Source: Enoplosus armatus
Taxonomy: Eukaryota > Chordata > Actinopteri > Centrarchiformes > Enoplosidae
DNA: 64,000 nucleotides
Direction of reading: 5' to 3'
Assembly (NCBI RefSeq): GCF_043641665.1
Contig: NC_092180.1
Coordinates: 13,509,891 to 13,573,890, forward strand
Shown: positions 15,509 to 27,500 of the stretch, in pieces
How positions within the stretch are numbered: the first letter of the stretch is position 1
How the letters are laid out: the number at the start of each line of letters is the position of its first letter
Notes under the pieces: model-generated
What the model saw: only the letters and a program-made list of their open reading frames with translations
The model's database searches: none
What the model was told of the DNA's origin: nothing
Program-made: the position numbers and the translations under genes

Positions 15509-18500
15509 CACCCACCTGTTGATTCTTTTGCATAGTTTCACACTGTGCTTATGTCTTGAAGACAGACACGGACAAACACAGTCTCAGGTGCACCTGGTCT
15601 GATGTGATGCTATTACAAAAGTAGTGGTCCCTGAAAATGTAACTGAATTATAAATTACAATTTTCCACAATTTGTCATTACCGAAAAAGACCACGTTGCC
15701 GACATTAGAGGGAATCAATAGAGGGCACACATTAGATTCAGTCAATACCGGACACAAGCCAATATTCTCATTCACTTTTCATTCTTTTTATGCACAAGCT
15801 CTCACACAGTCGCTCGCTCGCTGTCTCTGAGGCTGTGAGATTTACTTTTCACTCACACTCGCAAACACACATAGTCTCTCTGTCTCTCTCTCAATCTCTG
15901 GCTCTCTCATTCTAACGATTTACAACTGCCCTTAAAATAAAGATGCCACTGTTTATGCCTCACAGCAACCTTCAAAGGCGGGCTGTTTGGCTTTTTTAGC
16001 CACCTTCCATCGCTCCCAAATAGATGTCTTTGAATATTTGTATAGAGACATTTTTCGAGGTCTCCATCTATAAATGATGATATCATCCGCTGAATTGATG
16101 TCAGACTGCTGCTGATTCATAGAAGGCCTCAGTGGGCTGTTTCTGGCTGAAAGTGGGATTTTTTAATGTGCCAGTCCATATGTGTAATCAGCTTCTGCTA
16201 TATTGTATTTTCCATGGTTAATTCAGCGTGGTTTTATTGTAAAATTATGAAGCAGCGCGGTAGCCTGGCACTCCATTATGAATTGAACAATCAAATGTTA
16301 TCTGATTATGAGATTTGAAATCGCTTTCTCAAGTAGACTGACAGAAGTAGTTTGAATATGCAATGTAATCATAGTTTTGAAAGGGCTTCAAAGCATTAAG
16401 TAACTTCAGCTTGTGTTTCTGGCCACTGTGGAGAAGGGAAAATAGCTTGCTTGCATGTTTTTGTTATTTATTAGAAAGTTTCTCCAGCATATACACTAGT
16501 AAAAATAAGTTCGTTGTTATCTTGGCATGATCACGCCTTAATGCGTAAATGCATCAGTTTCCTGTTACTCACAAAGCTCTTTCAAAAGAAGGGATTTTAA
16601 GCGACTAAGTGGTTTATTTCTGTCCGACATCACGTTGCACCATTTCAGTTGTCGCCCATTCATTCCTCTGAGGCTCAACTGTTTTGTTTATGCATAATTG
16701 AACAGGTGAGCATTATTAAATACCGTCCACCTCTTAATCCCGATGCAGGCTGGGCTTTTCTAGCTTACATCAATTTACTGCTGACAGGATCCCTTGGCTC
16801 ACCTCCAGTCACTCTGAAGTGCAGCTAGCTCCTGTGTGTGATGTGACGTAATGTGGACCCTAGCAGTGACTCACTCCCTTTGTCTTAATTGCCTCCTTCG
16901 AAATCTGCATTTCAAGGCTGAATACGTCATAAGAGGCTGTCCCGTCAAGGCTTCTTCAAATGCAGCAGAGAAATGCGGCTTTCTCTTGCCTGAATCTGGA
17001 GAACACACCCGGTTTATCCGTTGCAACTTACACTCACAAACCCACTGCGCAGTGGTTATTGTTAGTGGTGCGTTCAGGCATTTCTTGCCAACTCGCTAAG
17101 TTGGTAAATATCACCTGATAAACGCAGAAAAAGCCACTGTAAGATGTAAATAATGAAAGCCAGGTATCGTTGATCACTACATAGGGTGTAACAATCCTTC
17201 CCACACCATGAATGCTGAAACATGCATACATTTGCCATTAACTGGTAAAATGTCTTCAAAATGTCCATCACATACACTGTCACAACTTTTATTATAAACT
17301 CAGATATCATGGAACTTTACCACTGGTATTTACCACATTATTAGCTCTTACGTTCGGCAACTTCTTAGTGGCAAACTTGTGAATTATATCTTTACAAATT
17401 GATGAGAACTGCCCAAGCACCATTCATTTTGATATCTATGGGTGAGAAATTGTCGTTTTAAAGGACGCACATGAGGAGGAGGAGCAACAACTTTACAGGC
17501 CTCTTCCTTCGAAGGCAGAGCCCCTGAATTAGGATGCACGGCAGCACATAGTTGCTGTGAAGATTGGGGAATCACGAAAGCGAGGCAACAGCAACTAGAA
17601 AAAAGATGAAGCCACTTTTATGTAGTGCCTACTATAAAACACAGGTAATATACTGTATGTTCATTTGTTTCTGCCTTTTGGGAATGGCTTACCTGCTCAC
17701 TCAGGATTTGAAGGAAAGGCTTTCAGAGCTGTGGCTTCTGTGTAGCAGCATGAGTTTTGGTTGATTTGTATGTGACAAAAATATACAAATATTCATACGG
17801 ACTCATACAGAGGTAAATGTCACTCACCACTTGGAACATGTCCTTCATGCCCGATCAGGCTGCTATATTATTAACGCTGTGTGCTCTGCAGCTGTGTTTC
17901 AGTCAGTCTCACTAAGACAGGCAGACACAAGCCAGAGATCCATTTTCACATCAATGTGTGCCTTCTGTGCCAGGACCATTATTATAATTACTGATACTGC
18001 TGGCCTCCTGTTACCAACAATAAAATGCCTCTGGGAAAACTGTACAAATTCTGGACTGGAAAAATCAAATTTGTCAAGAGGATCTAATCATTTGCTGTTT
18101 AATGCTGTAATGGCTATTAGGCCAGAGGGGGAAAAGGAGAAAGAAAGCACTCTGCTAGGAGTCTAGGAGGAAGGACAATATACATTTGTCTTCATGAAAT
18201 CATATGAAAGTCAGCCTCCCTCCCTCTTCTAACTCTCTCATGACCAAAGCCAAACTTCAAAGCCCTCCCTAAAGCATCAAATATTAAGCAGGGTGCTGTG
18301 CTTACACCTGTTCCTCAGTGGAGTGGCTTGTTCCATTTACTTCCACGTATGTCACACCAGTTGGTATGCAGGGTATACACAACATTAGCCACAGAGGCGA
18401 CATCTATTGACTGTCCTCTGCCTTCATTCCATACTTAATGAATCTCTGTACTGTAGAATTACTTCATATGGCGGTAGAGGGGGAAGGTTATCAGTGCCTT

Positions 18501-21500
18501 GCTCAAGGACATGGGCAGAGCTGATGCTTGTTGGCATCCTCAGTTAGATGAGATGTCTCCCTAATTACTGTGCCGTACTGCTTCTGAAATACGGTGATAA
18601 TTGCACCTAGGAGGATTGATGATGCAGGTTGTTTTTCTTCATGCTTCTTTACTCATCATAATAATGGCATTACAGAATAAATTACAAAACCCCAAAATAA
18701 CATGTCTCCTGGGTTGTGACACATAAACTACAGCATCTCTCTTTTAGTCTGTATGAGTTTGATGGGGGAAGACCAGGATTTGTCTTGGGTTGTGGAATTA
18801 CGATTCCACAAACTGCAGCAGAGCTGTGTAGGAGGGACATCACTGACTTTACTGGCCACTTCAGTAAAATAGTAACTGTTTTTAACATGCTTCTCAGCAA
18901 TTTAATACAGTCATGTTTGACTCTTCTTAACACTTGTTATTTTCATACTTGTATTAAATAAGTCACCACCAAATTGACCAAATACATGTATATATAATTC
19001 ATATAAAAAATCCACTCGACTCCCCAGTCCTCCATTTTATTTAGAATCACTGGTGGTCTGTGACACGGTGGGAGAAACACTGTGAGGGATCGATCTGTTT
19101 GGAATTTTATGAAAGCAGATTTATTTTACCGTTGTCCTTTCTGTCAACACTTTCTTTCTATTCGAGTCGAAGTGAAACACCTTTGTGACTTGACATTTTT
19201 GAAAGGCCATACTATTAGGGAATGCAATCAATGTTTCATTATGTTTTCAGTAAAGCAGTTGCAGAAGGCTTTGACGCTGTCGGTTCTGGAGGAGAATAAA
19301 ATCAAGTTATGGCTATATTTCTCATATATTTCTTATGTATAGTTGTGGATGGGACATCAAGTGTGTTGACCAGTTTACCTGGAGATTTGTCATTGTTTGT
19401 CCATTTTCATATCAGGCTGATTGTCATTATCTGTTAACATGATTGTCAATATTTGTGGAAAGCAATTTAAAAGTGACATATTGACCTATATATTAAAATC
19501 TATTGAAAATCTCTTGATTTCTATCACTATACAATACCTCTATGCCTTGGGATACAGAATATATGTTAAGAAATATGAAATAAGATATAAAGTGGGAAAT
19601 CTTACTACTAACAAGCCCAGCACTGCTTTCAAGGAATATTAAATGTAAGTCATTCATTTATCATGCAGGCAAATTCTGTTGTCTTTGGTCTCGTTATTTT
19701 AACACATCAATCTTCACATCTGTAATATATTTTTTGACATGGACTATATATATATACTGACTTCACTGCTCTGTTTGGTAGACTGCACTGTTTAGCTTGG
19801 CAGTCTACCACTGAACTCTATCTGTGATGCTTTTTTTTAAGGCGTGCAATAAATAATTGAGGGAAGATTCTTGAAAGCCCTTAATAGTGACTCCACTGTT
19901 TGACTCGTCTTTGCTTAAATAACATTTTGCTATATTACAGCTTCATTATGTTGCACTGTGTGTTTAATCTGATCAGCACGTGATATGAGCTCTGACCTTG
20001 AGAGAATGAACTTGGCTCTGAAAGCTTCAACATGCTACAAATGCCTCAGCAATAATAAATGTGTGCGTGTGTGTGTGAGCGCACTTGAATGCATCTGTGT
20101 ATTTCGGAATGGTTTGGCGCATTGAATGCCCTACATACATGTGAATATATAACAGGAATTGGTGCAACACACGGATGATGAAATACAGCAAATACAAGTT
20201 TGCCTGAGGCTGGTTTGTAGGGATTCAGTAGATGCACCCACATAGGTTTTCTTCCCCAAATAATCCTCACGATTGTTTCAGATGATTTCACTTTCTTAAA
20301 AACATCACACGCATGGATCACACACTTAAAACTGAGATATTTGCGTGTTGATAGAGTCGACATGAATCGACTCCTTGTAAAGCAGTTTTGTCACAAGGAA
20401 GCTGCTTGGTTTAACTGTCTATAGATGGACTCCTGAATAACCCTGGGAGCACAGTGAGTGATGTGTGTTTGTGTGGTGACAGTGAGGGCCGGCAGACGGA
20501 GGGCGGAAGCAGATGTGTGTGAGAGAGGTTCAGAGCTGTGGCACTATCACAGGGTGCCTTTGTCTGGCTGTGGAGAGCGTTGAATTAAAGGCTGTTAACA
20601 CTAGTCTGCGCAGTCATATGCTAATGCCCCCTTACTCTGAGAGAATAAATAAATTATGGTCCAGAAGACACATCTGAGTCCCTGTTTTACATGCCTCATG
20701 CAACACAGAGAGTGCGCAAGAAAGATACAGAGAGTGTTGGAAAGAGAGAGTGTGTGTGCGGTTCCATTATAGAGAGGGGGTGGCACTGTACAGAAATAGC
20801 GTAGAAGGAACATCAAAGAGGCAAGACAAAAGAAAAGGGATTCTCTATCACCTTTTTTCCTTTTTTGATTAAGGCTGTGCACTGCTGCTGTAGATGATGC
20901 TGTACAAGAGATAACGAGAGATAGATTGGGCAGAGAGGCACAGAGTGAGATTTGGACAGAGAGGAAGGAAAAGAGGGGAGAGAAGGGGAGGGGGGGGGAT
21001 TTAAAGGGCAAGAAACGGAGGGAGATTTAGATAGAGCCTACAGAGTGAGAGCGAGGGAAGAGAGCCAGCACAGAACAGGAGCAGAGGCGGTGGATGGGAG
21101 AAGAGAAGAGGAGAGGCATTGACTGGAAGCGTACACATGGGAAAGAAGAAAACGGCTATTTCATGTGCTCGGCGTGCATGAGTGAGGCGTGCGGCTGTCT
21201 GTCTGGATTGTTAGTTATCTGCTGCCCCACAGCTAGAGGACATACGAAGAAACACACAGGCGGGCTTGGGATATAGGGCTGCGTGCAGAGGATGAACAGG
21301 GGATGTGGGCTCTCTGGCTGTGATCGTTGTCCTCAGACCCCCCTAGCCACTTGCACTGGTGCTGTTGCAGGCCGTTAGCCTCGCAGTTAGGCAGCAGCAG
21401 TCAGAGTGATTGATACAGAATGAGCTCCAAGCACTCCTCCGACTGGATTCCCTACAGGTACTGTACCACATTCCTGAGAACACAGGAAAGGGCACAGTGT

Positions 21501-24500
21501 TCATCTTTTGAGGCAGTGTGTGCATGGTTGTGTGTCTGAGCAGGTGTTCAGTCATGTGAGTGTCTGACAAGGAGATCAGACTGATAACGGTAACATTGAA
21601 TTGGTACAATAAAAGCAAACACTGTGGATGCAAACTGGATTTTCTTTTAGTGGCATAATATTCTTGTTTTCGCTAAGGTGAATGTGTTTAATCACAAAAT
21701 GTTGCTCATATGTATTTGTATTTTAGACTGGGGCTGTTTTTGAAAGGAGTACCACAGAAAATAATTGAATTATGCAAAAGTGAATCCCAGAATTTCAGCT
21801 GCATAAACTATTGAAGTCTCAATTTGGTTCACAGGCAGAAAAATATTCTCTTTCCTTACACTATTATTATTATTATTATTATTATTATCATTATTGTTGT
21901 TGTTGTTGTTCATGTGTAAAACTGCATGTCATTTGATTCAGAAATAGTGCTGCTTTATTGGATTCAAAAGTAGTTTCTCTTTGGAATGTCATTATGAATG
22001 TAGGATGGAGGATCACATTCATGTAGTACACATTTTCACTTTAAATATCACTGAGGAACTTCCCATCTTTGTGTGATGAATGTGTGTGTTTTACGTGTGC
22101 AGAGATGATCTGTGTTGCATGATGCTGGGAATAATCATCCTGCCATTTGTAGCAAAGTATTTGTTTTTGTAAACAACAAATAGGTGAGCATTTATGAGTG
22201 TTTAGGCTCTTGCTGTAAAACCTATATCTGCTTTCATCATTTCAAGTGGAGTACTAATGCTGCTGGCTCTTTCCTCTGATTGAATACCCATTGCCATGGT
22301 TCCCTGCTTACTTTGATGCTATTGGCTCACGGTTGCTATAAGTTACGGTGGCCAATTCAATTCCATCCACGAATTTCAGAAAGAGACTGCATCAGGACGA
22401 CGAAGTGATCTGTGTGGAATTTATTTTAAACTTCTGGAAAAAGACTGCAGAGACACCGATCTTTAGGTTTAAGTTACAAATACAAAAGCATTGTATGAAA
22501 TCATAAGATGGACTGATGCTGTATAGTGGAAAGAACAAATCTTCTCACCCTTTCACTTTTTGTTCTGGAAAAGATGTGTTAAAAGCTGCTTTTGAATGGT
22601 GGACAACAAAATAGTATAAACAAGACATTGACCACTATTAGTATCCAAAATTGTCTCTTGAAGTATGTCGTTTGAGTGTCAGTGAGAGAGGGTGGTGGGG
22701 GCCGAGAGATTGGTGGTTTCTCAATGAGCAGTTTTTCTCATCCCGTGAAGCTGCCATGAAAAATGCATGGGCCTCTGCGCAGACTTGGAGGAGACAGCTG
22801 CACCGTGTGCCTCTCTCATCTCATTAGATATATACAGCGCATGCATTCACAGAAACTGACAAAATGAAGGAGACATATCTCACGATCACACACACATCCA
22901 CGAAGAAACAGCAGTTGTACAGTAGTTCTTCTCCGTGGGGAGCAAAACTCACCAGATTAGCATTTCAGCAGTGGAAGACTTGTGCAGTTGTTCCTTCTGT
23001 TTTCCTCTGACATGGGAACCCAGGGAGGAGAGCAGACCTTGTGAGCCTTTGACAAAAGAAATGGTGCAATTGGTATATTGTCAAAAATGCTTTTACAATC
23101 ATTCCACATGACTTTTTCAGAAGATCTTATCTGAGGTTGCTTAATTTAATATAGGGCGTTTAATGCCATGATCTGTATTAGTGTTCTTATAATGTCACAT
23201 TGTGTCAATATCAGCTTTATTATTTACTTTGCTTACAAGGTCAGTTTGGGTCTGTGTAGTGCTCATCAGATTAATTTTCTCACAATCAAATTTCATGCAT
23301 TGCACCATGCAAATGAAAATTAAATATGCTTTAGTGTGGATTGTCCTCCAGCGTTGTCAGGTGCTCCTGCAGAATCATCAGCCAATGACTGTCACACATA
23401 TAAAACCTGGTGATGCACATAAAACTATTTTAAAAGTGTGAAGAGGAGTCTCAGTGACTGATAATAGTCGAATCCTTCCCTCCCCTGAGTGCCAAACTCA
23501 CTTGTGGCTGCCTGAGTTAATGAAAGATCCACTATTTTGTTTCCAAATCAAGATTTTAATAGTTTCAAGTCCGAACCAATTCAATTTATTTTTATTTTCT
23601 TATGTTGAACAAGATTACATTTAGAACCGGCAGCATTTTAATGCCACTCTGATAAGAAGAGATCGAAATCAGTCCTAAATTTCACAGCATCAGCTTGTAA
23701 ACGGTCTCAAACTTATGGTATAAGGTACAGTTTACTGTAAATATAATGCTTATGTTACAGCACAACTGAAACAAAATTCAAAACATGTAGCTATACAAAT
23801 AGTTTATTTTCTGCTTTCATAATGTTTCTTTCAAGGCTTTATCAATGAATACCTTCATGGGACCTCAGTGTGCAGAGCCTTCCTTCTTCATATTTCATGT
23901 TTTCATCCATCTTGCCCCTTTGCGTTGTTTCGTGAGTGTCGTTATCTTCTCAACACATTCTGAATTTTTGAAAATGTCGACGTGTTACTCAGGTTTTCTG
24001 AAGCAGGATTTAATTGGGAAGTTTCAAATGTTGTCATGGTTGATGGAATTCAACCTCAGTCTTATAGCTGGTCATTATAAAGGACATTTCCACCAGTTTT
24101 GAATTGTACTGCATTACAGTAAATAGAAGAAAAGCTCCTGTAAACCTCACCATCGGTGTGTTGCAGGACAAGAGTGGCCAGAGACTCTCCACAATAATGA
24201 GCTGTTTGACCTCCACTGGAGCAGCTCTGTTTGTGTCATTAAATTCCTGTCCGATGCCTATTCACACACTTGATTACCCTGATTGCAGACATGGAGTGCT
24301 TTGTTTGTCTGTATGTCTGACAGAGAGTGGGAGGTAAATACATTTTTATTGCATCTGTGTGGGCCTTTGTCGTCATTTACAGTCGGCAGTGCAGAGATAC
24401 AGGTAGACTGAATATTCATTGTCTGATCTTACATGCTGTAGCTGCCTCTGACTGACTATCCACTGTCACTGCCACATGCAGGTATGAAGAGTATAAAAAT

Positions 24501-27500
24501 GCTCATCAGCCACGTTAACAAACCACCTGTTGCCTTTATTTATCATGCACCAGTAAGACTCAATGGGAAATGAAAAGAGATTTGACGCAGTTTCCGTTAA
24601 TCAAGTTGAGAGATAACAAATGAACAAGTAAAAAACTGAACATTTGTAACTGAAGTTGAAAATGCATTCTGCTTTCAATTATGTTGTAACTATCATCCCT
24701 GCAATTACTAGTCATCTGTATGGGCATTTATCATTTGGATGTCACATTATTCGTATTCATGTTCAGGCAGTATGCATGAAAGGTTTTGAATTGTTGAGAG
24801 TAAAACATGGTTTGTGCATTAATTAAGAAAATGCAGAAAAATCATTAGGTGTCTGTGTCATAAGCTGCACATAGTAAAACGATATCCTTTAAAAGGCAGA
24901 ATTTATGAAATGGAATAAGCAGCGTAAGGAAACACCTTGTCACAATCTGCATTTGCTTGTAAAAAAAAAAAGTATGCTTATAAAACAAAGCAGTTTCAGT
25001 CATAGTTAAGAAAGCTGGAAAAACAACATAATTTTCTCCTTCATCACACATCAGCAAACACCCCTCCCCCTCCATCTTTCATCCTTTTCTCATCTGCTGT
25101 AGCTCGTTCTCTCCATCTCTTCTGGAGAAAACCTCTTGTTGCCCTCTAATTAGGAACCATTGAGGTCTCTCAGGGGTCTCTGAGAAGCCCAGCCACACAA
25201 GCTTCAGGAACAATCAGTGAGTCCGCAGAGGACACAAGACTGCGTTTGACAGATATAAAAAAAGCAATCAGTGTACACGTAGGTAGTAGCATCACCAACA
25301 GGATAACCTGGTAAAAGACACTACAAGGAGCTAACATTGGAGTCCCTTTATCTAGTTTGTGGTGATGCTGTACACACAAAGTCTCTTTCATCTATCTAAT
25401 CCTCTCTCTTGAAAGGTGAAGTGTGCAGGTGAACAGCTGCAGTTCAGTTGGTTATAATGAGATCATATTGGAACATACTGAGCGTGTGGACAGCAGAGAG
25501 GTGGATCATGCAGCAAGAGGGGTTTGAGAAGTTTCTGTAGATGTTTAGATATTTTTTCCTTTGTGAAAACTGTTGCTACCGTGAAGCTGACCACAGGTGC
25601 TGTTCTTAGCGAATGAAGGAAGTATAAACTTTAACAGCTGCCTTTCTGCTAACACTGGGTGAACATTCAAAGCTCTGTGTGAAGGAATGTCAAGTCAACT
25701 CAAGTCAGTTTTATTTATATAGGCCAGAATCATAAACGTGCCTCCAATGGCTTTGCAATCTGTACAGCATACGCCACCTGCTATCATGAGACCCTCTGTC
25801 TCTGCCTTTCTTGTGACTGACGCTGCTGTCCATATGTTCACTGGTACAGTTTCTGAAGCGTGAGCCATGGATTCAAAGGAAAACAGTGACGATGTTGTTT
25901 GCTGCAGTACAACTTAATCTCTGTTGACAGAGTTGAGGAGATCTTCATGTACTTCCAGTCACAGTCTGTCTTGGTTTCTTGTTACCTTTGCAAAATCATT
26001 TCAGCTGCAACTCTATTTAAAGCAAATGCAAATGAACTTACAGAGAATACAATGGAATATTTAGCATTTCATTATCTGTCTACTGCTGGGAAAACCAAGA
26101 TGCATCCTAAAACCAAATTATGGGTCTCAATGGAAAAAAGCAGTGTGTCAATGAAAGGAGTTTGTTTAGTAAAAGGGGAGAGGGATCCAGACAGGGAGAT
26201 GAAGAAAGAACTCTGTAGCACTTTTCCGGTAAAACCATAAATTAACTCAGCGATGGAAACCAAGGTTCCTCTCAAACTGTTCCTCTTCTCTCGCTAATGA
26301 TCTGAGCCATCTTCATAATATGTTTTTTTTCCTGACATTACTTACAGCATCTTGTTCAGGTGATGCCTCTGGTTATGTTCCTGTTGTACTGAGAAGAAGC
26401 TCACTGACAGCTTTGTGAGAGTCCTTCTAATTATTGAAGGGGAGTCTTTTAAGGGTTGTATCTATCAAAGTACACATGCTCTCATTAAACCGCCTCAGCG
26501 CCTATTTGATGAGCCACCCAGAAGATATACACACCTTTACCCAGGATGCTGTGACACTGTTAGCTCAGTGGCCTCGCGTTTTTACACTTGTTCTGCAACT
26601 GACTGGTGCATTTTTGTTGTTGGACTTTGTATGAGAAGCTAATGTTGTAATGTGCTATACACTTTCTGCCGTGAGTCTTGTGGCAGGCTATTGTATATTC
26701 ATTAAGTGCATAAGCAACTGTAAGTATCAAAAACATGCACCAGATAAGTGCATACATACAGGATGTTATTTACCCCAAAATAAAAGACATTAAAATCTTC
26801 CCTAATACTTTAAATCCTTCTGTCGTCCAACATCTTTGTAGTAAAAGAGTTCAAGATAAGAATGCACAAAGCTATTATAATTTTTTTTTATACAAATGGT
26901 TGCTTTCCATGAATTATTAGATTTAGTTTTTCAGGGAATGATGACTCAATGCATTTTGAGTACGCAGTAGTTAAGAGGGTAATTTAGTTCTCAATGTGAA
27001 AACAAATGCACTGTTATATATATTATTAAATTATAGGCAATGAAGCTAAAATACAGTCAGATACTGCAAGTGTTCAGCCGTGTATAGCAAGTGAATTAAC
27101 TAAAGCAGTTTGGAAAATGTCTTTATTAAAGTCTCATCATCATAAAGCTGAGGAGCACACTGCAGCATTTTAACACCTTTCTTTGCTCTTGTCTTTGCAG
27201 CACTTTAGATGACGAGGGCACCAACCTCCGACAGCAGAAACTGGACAGACAGGCAAGTCTTTGCCGTTCTTCCTGCATTTCTGATAACAGAGTAACACGC
27301 GGGCAAAATTAATTATAACAGGGCAGTTTCATCATGACACAAACGTCCGCTGCTCCACAAATGGCCAGCTAGGACTTGTTATCTTCCTGAGCGCTGCTTT
27401 AATGAGAGGGTGTGTAAGGCTCTGACAGATTGAAGTCCAGTAAATAACATGTATAAAGCCTAAAGCTGAGCGGCATTAACATTTTAAATGTACATTGGCA

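Larger units (their letters stand above)
1126..20440 (+). other. tub: tub intron 1, distal part (long-form transcript)
   Basis: About 19 kb with no coding exon I can support. Open frames here are short and unsupported by homology. The stretch holds a poly-C run (1261-1276), a CTAT microsatellite (1521-1546), a TIR element (3167-3710), an inverted-repeat element (11491-11573), a CpG-rich patch (13261-13420), CA and TG tracts (15215-15508), possible conserved non-coding sequence (15990-16330) and a repeat fragment near 18492. The rest is AT-rich and unremarkable. Confidence 0.85.
21458..27200 (+). other. tub: tub intron between exon B and exon 2
   Basis: About 5.7 kb non-coding. It contains an ATT/GTT microsatellite (21862-21911) and a fish-type interspersed repeat near 25692-25780. 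The end is a good acceptor (TCTTGTCTTTGCAG). I see no exon in between. Confidence 0.85.

Noticed and set aside
15068..15535. 155-aa frame with His-Thr repeats
   Set aside because: Reading through a CA microsatellite gives a stop-free His/Thr run. No domains.
19776..19810. microRNA precursor
   Set aside because: The 11-bp stem does not extend, far below the ~30-bp arms of a pre-miRNA.
20601..21011. 136-aa minus-strand open frame
   Set aside because: Created by the purine-rich tract, which suppresses stops on that strand. Low-complexity Leu/Ser/Phe content.
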